Shown: positions 45,137 to 54,224, counted from the first letter of the stretch. The stretch is 64,000 bases of DNA from an uncultured Kiloniellaceae bacterium (GCA_947493695.1 CANLSF010000001.1:930001-994000); one strand, 5' to 3'. Made by a program: numbers and translations. The notes: a model not told the origin generated them from the letters alone.

Positions 45137-46426
45137 TCACCCCTTGCGTTCAGACGCTCTGTGGCGCGCCATCGCATTGCTCAGAATGCTGGCGGACTCA
45201 TCCGCCGTGCGCAAAGAATCGCAGAGCTCGTCGACATGAAAACCCTGATAGAGGCTCAAGCCAAGACCCTGGCCGACGTCCAGGGCCTCTTCCGTGCCAC
45301 AATGACTGAGAATCACCCGTTCAGGGCCGATCTCTTCGATGGCGGTTTTCAGGTCCTGGCCGCGCGGCGACTGCATGTGCGTATTGAAGCCGTCATCCCA
45401 CAGGAGTTTGACCATGTCGAAGCCCAGCTTCTTACGGTCGACAAAGGGCAGTGAGAGCTGAGTGGTGCCGTCCAGGCAGATGTTGTAACCGCGGTCCCTC
45501 AGGAAGTCCCGGGCGAAGAGAAAGTTGGCGACATCGGCGAAGACGTCGATCAACTGGAATTCGATAACGATGCTGCGCCGAACCTGCGCATTCAGGGTTT
45601 CGTCGAGCGTCAGAAAGTCTTTTGACAGCAACGTCGAGATATTGAGGTTGAGGCTATAGGACTGCCGCAGGCTCTCATCGTCGTTATGCACCAGGAACGA
45701 AATCATCCGGCGGTCGAGGTGACGGGTGAAGTCCTGGAACAGCCAGCGGTTCGCCAGGATATCGTGCCCTGGCACCAGAACCTGCTGCAGATGATCCATG
45801 GAAAAGTAGATTTCGCGAAAGACCGGTTCCGGCCGCTCGCCGGGCGCCATCAGAAAGGTGGATTGCCGCTGCATCATGCTGGAAAGATCCGCCTGTGCGA
45901 TCGCGGTGGCGATCTCGCCCATTTGGCTGGGCTGCAGGGGCATCATCCGGTTCGAGGCTGGTGTTGATGCGTCTTGCGGTCGCGCTATGCGCGCTGTTCG
46001 GCTCGTGGTGAGGCTCTGCGCAACGATAGAGAATTCTTCGAAATCCTGGTCGAGCAGGTACAGCCTGCAAAAGCTCGTATCGCTGAAAAGATCGAGTTTG
46101 CTGGCGCCATTCAAAATCGGATCGTCCTTGAACAGGAAGGCCAGGCGCCGCACCGCGTCGTCCAGCAGTTCTGCGTTCTGGGTGCTGCAGACGATCACAA
46201 GGTCATTGTTTGCAAGCCTGAAGAGGGCGCCATTATCCAACCTCAGAACCTTATCAAGTGTCTTCTGGGCGACCCGCAGATGATGTTCGCGCTGATTGTC
46301 GGGATGGAGCAGGGATAGCCGTGCATGCAGGGCCCGGCGCCCTGTCGGATTTCGGCGCAGACGTTCCACGTAGTCCCGCAAATAGGCTTCCTGATTTGGA
46401 AGCATGTTGTTTCCGGCAGTTGGCAT
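45137..46426 (-). CDS. Degenerate EAL-domain-like protein
   Basis: Protein of 429 residues without a signal peptide or helix. From about residue 220 onward it follows the EAL fold: LNLNISTLLS for the VNLS strand, RSIVIEFQLIDVF for ELTES, LDGTTQLSLPFVDRKKLGFDMVKL for the DDFGTGYSSL-to-KID stretch, and GLSLYQGFHVDEL at the end. The catalytic EAL motif and the DD pair are replaced, so it should not hydrolyse c-di-GMP; it may bind a nucleotide or a protein partner. It is convergent with regA and divergent from gmhA. Confidence 0.7.
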   Translation of the reverse strand: MPTAGNNMLPNQEAYLRDYVERLRRNPTGRRALHARLSLLHPDNQREHHLRVAQKTLDKVLRLDNGALFRLANNDLVIVCSTQNAELLDDAVRRLAFLFKDDPILNGASKLDLFSDTSFCRLYLLDQDFEEFSIVAQSLTTSRTARIARPQDASTPASNRMMPLQPSQMGEIATAIAQADLSSMMQRQSTFLMAPGERPEPVFREIYFSMDHLQQVLVPGHDILANRWLFQDFTRHLDRRMISFLVHNDDESLRQSYSLNLNISTLLSKDFLTLDETLNAQVRRSIVIEFQLIDVFADVANFLFARDFLRDRGYNICLDGTTQLSLPFVDRKKLGFDMVKLLWDDGFNTHMQSPRGQDLKTAIEEIGPERVILSHCGTEEALDVGQGLGLSLYQGFHVDELCDSLRTADESASILSNAMARHRASERKG

Positions 46427-46914
46427 CAGATCTTTCGCCTATGGTAACCGAGCTCATCCTGAGGCTCGCTGGCAGCCATTTTAACGCCGTGGCTCTTGAG
46501 AAAGTGTTAACCATACAGGGTTGGGTTTTATAAATTGCCCTTATCGAGAGTGGTCGGAGAGATGGGAAAATTCCTTCGGATCATAGGTTAATTGGCCATT
46601 TTCCCAGATGTAAGCCCTGGCGTATGTTTGACAAATTCTGCCTTAGAGACAGTGCGATACTACCCATGGGGGTTTATTCTATTTTCTGCCCGCGTAGATG
46701 AATGCAGGGGTGAACCGCTGAGTTATGCCGTGCTGTCGATCGGGTAAAAAAAGTGTTGCTCAAGCGCTCAAGACCATCGCAGTTTGCGAGGCCATGACCT
46801 AAAGTGCGCGCAGAGACGTAATACATTGGTTTTCGGGGGTGGTCTGACGCTTGTCTGCAAGGCGGGTTTGAGGACTGATTCCGGGAGTCATCGCACTGTA
46901 AAACAGGAAGCCCT
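46427..46914. other. Divergent intergenic region between EAL-like gene and gmhA
   Basis: 488 bp with no credible gene. A consensus TTGACA occurs at 46628-46633, but GATACT, the nearest -10-like hexamer, is 22 bp downstream, so this promoter is doubtful. AGGAAG precedes gmhA. No structured RNA is evident. Confidence 0.35.
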
Positions 46915-47514
46915 ATGTCGTTGGCGCTAGAGAACTTGGATCTGTCGAGCTTTTATGCAGATGAATTTGCGGAACACCGGGATGTTGCTGCTGCGACTGA
47001 AAAGGCTATGGCTGCGCCCTTCGCAAAACTGCTTGAGGTTTCGCTCAAGTCAATTGAGAGCGGAGGCAAGATACTCTTCTTTGGAAACGGCGGCTCGGCA
47101 TCGGATGCGCAGCATATCGCAACCGAACTCACGGTGCGTTATGTCACCGACCGTGCGCCGATCGCAGCCATCGCCCTGACCACCGATACTTCGGCTCTGA
47201 CGGCGATCGGTAACGACATGGGGTTCGAAGAGCTCTTTGCGCGGCAGGTTGCGGCCCTGGGCCGGCCCGGGGATGTCGCGGTTGGTATCTCGACTTCCGG
47301 GCGCAGTCCAAATGTCATCCGCGGGCTGGAAGCCGCAAGGGATCAAGGCCTCGTTGCCGCCGCTTTGTCTGGCGGAGACGGCGGCGGGCTTGTGGGGCTC
47401 GCTGATCCGCTGCTGATCGTGCCTTCCAAGACCACAGCCCGCATTCAGGAGATGCACATCACGCTCGGTCAAATGCTGTGCGGCGCGCTCGAACGTTCTC
47501 TCGGTCTGGTGTAA
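46915..47514 (+). CDS. gmhA: Phosphoheptose isomerase (sedoheptulose-7-phosphate isomerase)
   Basis: First enzyme of ADP-heptose synthesis for the lipopolysaccharide inner core. SIS-domain protein of 199 residues with FFGNGGSASDAQHIATEL, LTTDTSALTAIGNDMGFEELFARQV, ISTSGRSPNVIRGLEAAR and the C-terminal EMHITLGQMLCGALE, all GmhA signatures. It is 4 bp upstream of hldE, and the two form an operon for successive steps. Confidence 0.96.
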   Translation: MSLALENLDLSSFYADEFAEHRDVAAATEKAMAAPFAKLLEVSLKSIESGGKILFFGNGGSASDAQHIATELTVRYVTDRAPIAAIALTTDTSALTAIGNDMGFEELFARQVAALGRPGDVAVGISTSGRSPNVIRGLEAARDQGLVAAALSGGDGGGLVGLADPLLIVPSKTTARIQEMHITLGQMLCGALERSLGLV

Positions 47515-47518
47515 TGCC

Positions 47519-49012
47519 ATGCAAGAGCGCCAATCGATGAGCGAGCCGGCCGACCTGCTTGCCCTTGTTGATCGCCTCGACGGAGCCGCGGTCATGGTGG
47601 TCGGTGACATTATGCTCGACCGGTTTCTTTATGGTGCAGTTGACCGGGTGTCGCCGGAAGCGCCGATCCCGGTCCTCAGGCTGGAGCGCGAAGTGACCAT
47701 GCTGGGCGGTGCCGGCAACGTTTTGCGCAATCTCTCCGCAGTGGGCGCCAAGACCGTCTTCTTTGCGGTTGTTGGCGAGGACGCTGCGGGACAGGAGGTG
47801 CGCCAGCTGGTCGAGCGGGAGAGTTCCGACCCGGCGCTGATTCACCTTCTGGCCGACGGCGCGCGCGCGACCACCATCAAGGAACGCTATATCGCCACCG
47901 GACAACAGCTGCTGCGCGCTGACCGGGAAACTTCGTTTGAAGTGGCGCAAGCCACCAGGGATACGCTGGTATCAAAGGCTGAAAAGGCACTCGAAGGTGT
48001 TGGGGCACTGATTCTTTCGGACTACGGAAAGGGTGTCTTGCCCGGCGACGTGGTGGCGCGGCTGATTGCCAAAGCCAACGAGTTGGGCTGCCCGGTCATC
48101 GTCGACCCCAAGGCTGTGGACTACAGTTATTACCGCGGCGCTGCGCTCGTGACACCAAATCGGCGGGAGCTTGCGCAGGCCTCCGGTCAGAGCGTGGAGA
48201 GTGATGCGGAGGTCGTTGCGGCCTGTAAGCGCCTGACCGCAACAGCAGGTCTTGGCGGCGTTCTCGCGACCCGCAGCGAAGAGGGAATGTCGCTGGTTCA
48301 GGCGAGCGGCGAGATTACACACCTGCCGGCGCGGGCCCGCGAGGTCTTCGATGTTTCAGGCGCCGGAGATACGGTCGTGGCGTTGCTGGGGGCTGCCCTC
48401 GCTGCCGGGATCCCGCTTGAGGATGCCGCGGGTCTGGCCAACATTGCGGCCGGGATCGTCGTGGGCAAGACCGGAACCGCAGTCGCGGAAGCCGTAGAGA
48501 TCCGTCAGGCTATCCATGCCTCACGGCTGTCGCAGGCGGAGGCCAAGTTTGTCGATCATGAGCTGCTGCTCAATCAGGTTGCGCGTTGGCGGCAGGCGGG
48601 CTTCAAGGTCGGCTTTACCAACGGCTGTTTCGATCTGTTGCATCCCGGCCATATCTCATTGCTGCGCCAGTCCCGGGCTGCTTGCGACAGGCTTGTGGTC
48701 GGCCTGAACAGCGATGCTTCGGTTGCGCGCCTGAAAGGGCCGACGCGCCCGGTGCAGCCCGAGACGGCACGCGCTGTGGTTCTGGCGTCGCTTGAAGATG
48801 TCGATCGTGTGGTTGTCTTTGGCGAGGATACGCCTCTGGAACTGATCGAAGCGCTGCGTCCCGACGTATTGATAAAGGGCGCCGACTATGCGGCCGATGA
48901 AGTCGTAGGCGCAAAAGAGGTGCAGGCCTACGGCGGGCGTCTGGTGCTTGCCCAGCTTGAACCCGGTCACTCGACAACCGCGACCCTCAATCGGCTTGCC
49001 GACAAAGGTTAG
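47519..49012 (+). CDS. hldE: Bifunctional heptose-7-phosphate kinase / heptose-1-phosphate adenylyltransferase
   Basis: Two-domain enzyme of ADP-heptose synthesis, 497 residues. Residues 1-330 are a ribokinase-like kinase (GDIMLDRFLYGAVDRVSPEAPIPVL; FDVSGAGDTVVALLGAAL). Residues 355-497 are the nucleotidyltransferase with GCFDLLHPGHISLLRQ and the nucleotide segment GLNSDASVARLKGPTRPV. The start may be at 47519 or at the ATG at 47537; neither has a strong ribosome site, consistent with coupling to gmhA 4 bp upstream. The phosphatase gmhB is not in the window. Confidence 0.96.
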   Translation: MQERQSMSEPADLLALVDRLDGAAVMVVGDIMLDRFLYGAVDRVSPEAPIPVLRLEREVTMLGGAGNVLRNLSAVGAKTVFFAVVGEDAAGQEVRQLVERESSDPALIHLLADGARATTIKERYIATGQQLLRADRETSFEVAQATRDTLVSKAEKALEGVGALILSDYGKGVLPGDVVARLIAKANELGCPVIVDPKAVDYSYYRGAALVTPNRRELAQASGQSVESDAEVVAACKRLTATAGLGGVLATRSEEGMSLVQASGEITHLPARAREVFDVSGAGDTVVALLGAALAAGIPLEDAAGLANIAAGIVVGKTGTAVAEAVEIRQAIHASRLSQAEAKFVDHELLLNQVARWRQAGFKVGFTNGCFDLLHPGHISLLRQSRAACDRLVVGLNSDASVARLKGPTRPVQPETARAVVLASLEDVDRVVVFGEDTPLELIEALRPDVLIKGADYAADEVVGAKEVQAYGGRLVLAQLEPGHSTTATLNRLADKG

Positions 49013-49333
49013 CTAGAAGCATTCAAACGGCGTTTACGCGTGGTTTGGCCTTCTAACCTATTGAGGCAGAGGGAAATTTGTGTTTCGGATTGTTGGTATG
49101 CGTGTTGATCATGATCGAGTTGCATACACAGTGCGTTTTTTTCGAGAAAGTATGTTAGTCTAGGCTTATTACGCTGCTTGGTAGAGTTCGTTGGTGGGGT
49201 TGCGAGTTCGTCTCTGGCAAAGCAGATCATGTATAACGGCGCGAAGTGGAATTCTGTTGATAATCCGCGATTGGTCATTTTATGGCCGCACCACGAGTCC
49301 TTTCGTGGTGTTTCATCCCTCATTTGATATGAC
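49013..49333. other. Intergenic region between hldE and EAL gene
   Basis: 321 bp, AT-rich, without a gene. A small GATCATGATC palindrome lies near 49110. It probably contains the promoter of the EAL gene, but no confident hexamers stand out. Confidence 0.3.
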
Positions 49334-50605
49334 ATGACCGAGCGGCGCAAAAGACCAAGGCGTCCTTTGCCTGGGAGTCTGCTTTTTCATGACCATCTTG
49401 TAGCTTCGCTGCAGGCAGCGCAGCGCGGTGATTCCGGACTGGCGGTGTTCTATTTCGCGGCTGACGGCAATTCAGTGCCTGAAATGCAGGGCATCGCGTC
49501 CGATTTGTTGAACCGCTTCGCCAATTTGAGCGCGGCCTGCTTTGTCGATTACAGCGCTGTTGCCGCGATCGCCGATGACTGTTTTGAGGCTGAGGAAGCG
49601 CTGGCCTTTGCGGGGCAAATGATCGATGCCCTGGATGATCATCATCGTTTCTCGGGGGCCGGTGTGGCCGTTTATCCGGAGACCGCGCAGGATCCCGATG
49701 GTTTGCTGAGCGCCGCCGCTGCTGCCGCTGCACAAGCCAGCCAATCAGCGGACAAGGAACTGATGATCGCGCAATCCGACGAGTTCAAGCTCGGCATCCT
49801 GGCGGCAGAGGCCGGCGCAACCGCGAAGCATCCCCTGATGGAACTCGAGGATCTCGAGCGGGCCCTTAAAAAGGGGCAGCTCCGGTTGCACTATCAGCCG
49901 CAGATCGAAGTCTCCACCGGCCGGGTTATCGGGGTTGAAGCCTTGGTGCGGCTTTCCGGTGAAAGTGGAAACCTGGAGCTGCCGGGCAGCATTATCACTG
50001 CCGCTGAGGCCACCGGTACGATAACGCGCATCGGTGAGTGGGTGCTGGAGACAGCCTGCGCTCAGGCGGCGGACTGGACAAGCCAGGGCCTGCCTACAGT
50101 GCGCTGCGCGGTCAATCTTTCGCTGGCCCAGGTGCAAAACGACTCGCAGATCGCGCGGATCGTTGAAATCATTACGCAGTCCGGCGTGAATCCGGGTCAG
50201 ATCGAAATCGAATTGACAGAGACCGCCGATCCGACTGATCCCGATGAGGTTTCGGAGCGCCTGAAGCCGATCCTTGATCTCGGTGTCAGTCTGGCGCTCG
50301 ACGATCTGGGAACCGGTTATGCGACTTTGTCGCTTTTACGGCGTTTGCCGGTCGGAAAGGTCAAGATAGACCGTTCCTTTGTATCAGGTCCCGGCGCGGC
50401 GCGGCAGCGCATGGAGGATCTGCGTGCCATCGTTGAGATGGGGCAGGGTCTGGGTCTGACGGTTCTGGCAGAAGGAATAGAGCGTGCCGAGCAGTACGAC
50501 ACGCTGCGTGCGCTGGGATGTGACAGCTATCAGGGATATTACTTCAGCCCGGCCCTGCCGGCGGCTGAACTTGCAACGCTGATCGAACGGAATTTATCGC
50601 ATTAA
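49334..50605 (+). CDS. EAL-domain cyclic-di-GMP phosphodiesterase
   Basis: Protein of 423 residues. The C-terminal EAL domain (residues 170-423) keeps the catalytic set: EALVRLS (202-208), VNLSLAQ, IEIELTET, the metal pair DD at 323-324 (LDDLGTGYATLSLL), VKIDRSFV and LAEGIERAEQ, then YQGYYFSPA. It should hydrolyse c-di-GMP to pGpG. The N-terminal part (about 20-150) resembles a degenerate GGDEF domain without the active-site signature. It lies downstream of gmhA-hldE but 321 bp away. No membrane anchor is evident. Confidence 0.9.
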   Translation: MTERRKRPRRPLPGSLLFHDHLVASLQAAQRGDSGLAVFYFAADGNSVPEMQGIASDLLNRFANLSAACFVDYSAVAAIADDCFEAEEALAFAGQMIDALDDHHRFSGAGVAVYPETAQDPDGLLSAAAAAAAQASQSADKELMIAQSDEFKLGILAAEAGATAKHPLMELEDLERALKKGQLRLHYQPQIEVSTGRVIGVEALVRLSGESGNLELPGSIITAAEATGTITRIGEWVLETACAQAADWTSQGLPTVRCAVNLSLAQVQNDSQIARIVEIITQSGVNPGQIEIELTETADPTDPDEVSERLKPILDLGVSLALDDLGTGYATLSLLRRLPVGKVKIDRSFVSGPGAARQRMEDLRAIVEMGQGLGLTVLAEGIERAEQYDTLRALGCDSYQGYYFSPALPAAELATLIERNLSH

Positions 50606-50638
50606 GCGCCACAGGGGTTTCGTCGAGGCGCCGGTGCC

Positions 50639-51067
50639 TCAGCCAATCAATTTCGCCAGCAGGAAGCCCGGCACGATCCAGGCCGCGGTCACCGCCAGAT
50701 AGAAAAAGAGGTTGAGCCGCTGGGTAATGCCCCCGGATCGTCCACCGCGCTCATAGGCACGGCGTTCCCGTCCAAGCAGGAAGATCAGATAGAAGCGCTT
50801 GCGGCCGAAGGACAGGGTGCGCCGGACTTCAAGACTGTGCTGAGTCGCGACATCCCGGTTCGAAAACATGGTTTTGATGGCCGAGCGCTGTTCCTCCGTG
50901 AAGGAGTCCGCGATCTTCGGATCAATGCGTCGAAAATAGTGTGTGAGAAAGAACTCAGCGTTATCGTTGTTTGGGCTTGAATCGGCTTTGCGCTTGTAGT
51001 CGCGCGCCGTATTTACTGCTTGAGCTGCCGATGTTGCTTGCAAACTTGCCTCCCTGGCTCGATGCAT
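50639..51067 (-). CDS. Small hypothetical protein with C-terminal membrane helix
   Basis: Protein of 142 residues that I do not recognise. The N-terminal two-thirds are polar and charged (HYFRRIDPKIADSFTEEQRSAI; RRTLSFGRKRFYLIFLLGRERR); the C-terminus is a hydrophobic helix (LNLFFYLAVTAAWIVPGFLLAKLIG), which would make it tail-anchored in the inner membrane. The EEQ and RK content suggests a cytoplasmic domain tethered to the membrane. It converges with the EAL gene 33 bp away and is divergent from tag. Confidence 0.65.
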   Translation of the reverse strand: MHRAREASLQATSAAQAVNTARDYKRKADSSPNNDNAEFFLTHYFRRIDPKIADSFTEEQRSAIKTMFSNRDVATQHSLEVRRTLSFGRKRFYLIFLLGRERRAYERGGRSGGITQRLNLFFYLAVTAAWIVPGFLLAKLIG

Positions 51068-51328
51068 GGACTATCCACTTACCAACAAGGTTGCCGCAAT
51101 AAGGTTTCGAAATCGTAAAGCTTCGCGCTTTAATAGCGATGGGCGAAGGCCTCCTGTGATGAATTGAACCAGCTATTTCATCATGGAGCGCCGCTGTTTC
51201 ATGCGATTAGGCGGAGTATTCGACCGATCGATCCTCTACTTGGAATTGTGCGCGATTTTAAGTGGCGTCATTCTACTTCGCGCTGTAGGATACGGGCGTG
51301 TACAAATAGTGAACAAAAAGAGAGTATA

Positions 51329-51937
51329 ATGGGTGGCGATCAGCGAAAAAGGTGCGAATGGGTCGGTGCGGAAGATCTCTATATCGAGTACCACGATAAG
51401 GAATGGGGTGTTCCCGTCTACGACGACCGCATGCTGTTCGAAATGCTGATCCTGGAAGGTGCGCAGGCGGGCCTGTCGTGGATCACCATATTGCGCAAGC
51501 GGGAGGGCTATCGCGAAGCCTTCGATAACTTCGATCCTGCGATGATCGCCGGCTATGGCTCGGATAAGGTCGCCGAGCTGATGGAGAACACCGGAATCGT
51601 GCGAAACCGCGCCAAGATAGCGGCAACAATCGGCAATGCACAGGCGTGGCTCGAGATGATGGCGGGCGAACCCGCCAAAGATAGCGGTGGCGCCTTTTCC
51701 AGCTTCATCTGGTCCTTTGTCGACGGCAAGCCGATCGTCAACCGCTGGCGGAACCTCTCCGAGGTTCCGGCCGAGACGGCTGAATCGACAGCTTTATCGA
51801 AAGCTTTGAAGAAGAAGGGATTCCGTTTTGTCGGACCGACGATCTGCTATGCATTCATGCAGGCGACCGGGATGGTCAACGATCACACGATAGATTGCTT
51901 CCGCTACGATCAGATCCTCTCACTTAGCGAGGCCTGA
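51329..51937 (+). CDS. tag: DNA-3-methyladenine glycosylase I
   Basis: Removes 3-methyladenine from alkylated DNA. The 202-residue product from the ATG at 51329 has the Tag signatures: RCEWVGAEDLYIEYHDKEWGVP, LILEGAQAGLSWITILRKREGYREAF and the C-terminal FVGPTICYAFMQATGMVNDHTIDCFR. The zinc ligands Cys (RKRCEW) and the downstream His/Cys are present. I chose 51329 because AAAGAGAG lies directly upstream and longer frames add unrelated residues. A hairpin follows its stop. Confidence 0.96.
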   Translation: MGGDQRKRCEWVGAEDLYIEYHDKEWGVPVYDDRMLFEMLILEGAQAGLSWITILRKREGYREAFDNFDPAMIAGYGSDKVAELMENTGIVRNRAKIAATIGNAQAWLEMMAGEPAKDSGGAFSSFIWSFVDGKPIVNRWRNLSEVPAETAESTALSKALKKKGFRFVGPTICYAFMQATGMVNDHTIDCFRYDQILSLSEA

Positions 51938-51945
51938 TCCGAGAA

Positions 51946-51967
51946 CCTGCGTCGTACCTGACGCAGG
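51946..51967. terminator. Hairpin between convergent tag and hypothetical gene
   Basis: CCTGCGTC and GACGCAGG form a perfect 8-bp stem with a 6-nt loop, exactly in the gap between the two convergent genes. A T-run is weak on both sides, so termination is likely but not certain. Confidence 0.6.
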
Positions 51968-51976
51968 AATGATGTT

Positions 51977-52282
51977 CTAGCTGTTAAGCGTGTAGTGCTG
52001 GATATCACTGGGTTGAATGGAGAGTTGATTGGTGCTGTTCGCAACAATCGACCGAGGTTCGTTGTTGAGCCGATCCCACTGGGCGTGGGTTACGCCTTGC
52101 GCGACAAGTGCTTCTTTCACGTCGCGCCAGATTTGTGGTGTGATCGTTCCGTTGCCGCCGATCAGCTCCGCGCAATCGCCCCGGCGATTAATGGTGCAGG
52201 AGAAGTCGTAGGGATCCCCGTGCTCTTCAAAGCTGCGGCCTACGCGTAAAACGCCTGTTACCCATTCTATCTCTGCAGTCAT
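51977..52282 (-). CDS. Small hypothetical protein
   Basis: Protein of 101 residues with no recognisable domain, signal or membrane helix. It begins MTAEIEWVTGVLRVGRSFEEHG and contains TINRRGDCAELIGGNGTITPQIWRDVKEAL, then a polar end. The composition resembles genuine small soluble proteins, and there are two neighbouring regulatory hairpins, but I cannot assign a function. It converges with tag. Confidence 0.6.
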   Translation of the reverse strand: MTAEIEWVTGVLRVGRSFEEHGDPYDFSCTINRRGDCAELIGGNGTITPQIWRDVKEALVAQGVTHAQWDRLNNEPRSIVANSTNQLSIQPSDIQHYTLNS

Positions 52283-52821
52283 ATCGTCCTCACAACGTTT
52301 CGCTTCGGTTTCCTGGCCGGCTCTCCTTCGGGCGATAGTGCCCTTAGATTTACCGTACCCGGTATTGCGCTTACTCAGTCTGAAATGCGCCGCTCACTTC
52401 ATCCGTCTGCGCTTTGACACAGCGATAGTTGGCATGAAATTCTTTTCAATCAATTCATCAATTTTGATGACATCTAATTATCACATCGCTTTTAATTACA
52501 GGACCTGGATTTAAGGATTCTGTGTCATAGAACGGGAATACAGTACAAAACCGCGTCCGGATTGACATAGTTGTGTTTATCTTTCGTCAATGATTTGCCT
52601 TGTTCCTGCCGCAATCTTTCGGCCTGAAATTTTCTTGTATTTTTCTTCTGCAATCGCAGAGTTGTTTGAGTGGTCGGGGCGGAGTTATTTACGGCTGTAT
52701 CGAACGAGACGCTAGACCGGGTCATGTTTCGGTTGAAGATCCATAAGCATGAATTCTCAACCTGGTCGGAACCACTTTGCGGTTTCGCCGAAACAAGTGA
52801 ATCCGGTCTACAGCGTATAGT
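52283..52821. other. AT-rich intergenic region upstream of a hypothetical gene and the MscS gene
   Basis: About 540 bp with no convincing gene, AT-rich between 52430 and 52690. A 6-bp dyad CATCAATTTTGATG occurs near 52448-52461. A 66-codon frame on the minus strand (52525-52725) is Lys/Arg/Gln-rich but lacks a ribosome site. I see no tRNA, tmRNA or RNase P signature. Confidence 0.35.
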
Positions 52822-52885
52822 TAGAGCAGATTCACAGGGACGACAGATCGCCTTTGGCGATTCTATTTAAACCTGATCTGCTCTA
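52822..52885. repeat. REP-like hairpin element
   Basis: TAGAGCAGAT (52822-52831) and ATCTGCTCTA (52876-52885) are exact reverse complements enclosing 44 bp, which themselves contain a small hairpin (ATCGCC-TTT-GGCGAT, 52847-52860, with partial flanking pairs). This two-level hairpin with AGAGCAGAT ends resembles widespread alphaproteobacterial intergenic repeats. It lies just downstream of the MscS gene stop. Confidence 0.6.
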
Positions 52886-52958
52886 GGACAATTTCCGGAT
52901 TGCAGGCATGACTATAGGGCGCGCGGCGTGTTCCCAGGCCGTAATACGAGTGTTTGGC

Positions 52959-54107
52959 CTAGACCGATTCAGGTGCCTGGATTCCCAGCCCTTCCGGTTC
53001 CACGTCTTTCGCCGGGAATCCTTCGAGATGGATTGTGGTGGTCGGGAACGCAAAGCCGGTTCCGGCGCCCTCTACGATGTCCTTCACCTTCAGCGCCAGA
53101 TCTTCCTTGATCTGCATCCAGTCGCCCCAGTTCGTGGTCTTGGTGAAGCAATAGAGCATGATGTCGATGCTGGAATCGTTGAAGCTGTCCACGTGAATCA
53201 GGGTGGTCGCTTGCCTGGGGTCGGATTCGAACTCCGGCGTTTCCGTCAGATAGTCGCCGATTTCCTTCACGATCCGGCGCAGTTGTTCGGCTGTGGTGTG
53301 GTATTCAACACCGATCTTCCAGTAGATCCGGCGGTTGGTCATCTTGGAGAAGTTCGTGACCGCGTTGTCAGAGAGGAAGGAGTTTGGAACATGCACGGGC
53401 GCCTTGTCGAAGCGGCGGATACGGGTCGAGCGGAAACCGATCGATTCCACCGTTCCCTCAACGATGCCGTCGACCTTGATCCAGTCATTCCGCCCAAAGC
53501 GCTTCTCGGCGATGATCAGAATGCCGGAGATCATGTTCTTGAACATGTCCTGTGCACCCAGGGCCACCGCGACGCCGAAGAGGCCGAGGCCGGCGAGGAT
53601 CGGGCCCACCTGGATACCCCAGATTTCCAGGATGGTCGCGGCGCCGAGGAAGATAAACAGACCTTTTATGACCTTCACCAGCCACTCGATCATGATGGCG
53701 GTGACGATCTTGTCGAGGCGATGGAGCAGGAAGCTGAGCGGGTCGACCAGCCGGAACAGGCCCCAGAAAATCACGAAGGCGACCAGAGAGCGCTCCAGGT
53801 TGACGCCGACGGTCAGCGCAAGGCCGTCAAGTTCCAGGGATTCCAGAGCAAAGAAGATACCCAGCACCACGGGCACAAGCCTGAGCGGTCCTTCAAGTGC
53901 TTCGAGTGCTTCGTCATCGATGGTTGTTTCAGAGCGGCGTACCAGCGCTCGCAGGCGTGTAATAATGATTCTGGTAAAGAGGCCCCGCAATAAAATAGCG
54001 AGAGACAGAATGCCGATTGCGGTTAGGATTTTACTGATGTCGATACCCAGAAAACCCTGAGTCCAAACCTCCACGACCGTATTCCAGAAATGTGTCATTT
54101 CCTGCAT
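52959..54107 (-). CDS. Mechanosensitive ion channel, MscS family
   Basis: Membrane channel of 382 residues that opens on osmotic downshock. The first helices span residues 20-165, the pore-lining helix is GLGLFGVAVALGAQDMFKNMISGILII (about 163-190), and the beta-domain follows with RFGRNDWIKVDGIVEGTVESIGFRSTRIRRFD. Charged cytoplasmic stretches (residues 45-65) suggest an extended N-terminal region compared with the 286-residue E. coli MscS. It is 117 bp from the TPR-methyltransferase gene in the same direction. Confidence 0.94.
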   Translation of the reverse strand: MQEMTHFWNTVVEVWTQGFLGIDISKILTAIGILSLAILLRGLFTRIIITRLRALVRRSETTIDDEALEALEGPLRLVPVVLGIFFALESLELDGLALTVGVNLERSLVAFVIFWGLFRLVDPLSFLLHRLDKIVTAIMIEWLVKVIKGLFIFLGAATILEIWGIQVGPILAGLGLFGVAVALGAQDMFKNMISGILIIAEKRFGRNDWIKVDGIVEGTVESIGFRSTRIRRFDKAPVHVPNSFLSDNAVTNFSKMTNRRIYWKIGVEYHTTAEQLRRIVKEIGDYLTETPEFESDPRQATTLIHVDSFNDSSIDIMLYCFTKTTNWGDWMQIKEDLALKVKDIVEGAGTGFAFPTTTIHLEGFPAKDVEPEGLGIQAPESV

Positions 54108-54224
54108 CGAATATCCTCAATCGAACTCTTCATCTTTGCCGGCAATCGCCATGCTCACTTGCGGGGCGCAACCTAGATCACGATCACTCCGGTTTCAAAG
54201 ACAAAGGCGAACCGCGCTGAATCC

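Noticed and set aside
46628-46661. Consensus promoter for gmhA (TTGACA and GATACT)
   Set aside because: The spacing of 22 bp is too long for a standard sigma-70 promoter.
52525-52725. A 66-codon Lys/Gln-rich minus-strand gene
   Set aside because: No ribosome site, no family resemblance, and its location in AT-rich intergenic DNA makes chance likely.
52908-53993. A 361-codon plus-strand frame opposite the MscS gene
   Set aside because: Antisense shadow; ends in polar low-complexity sequence with no domain.
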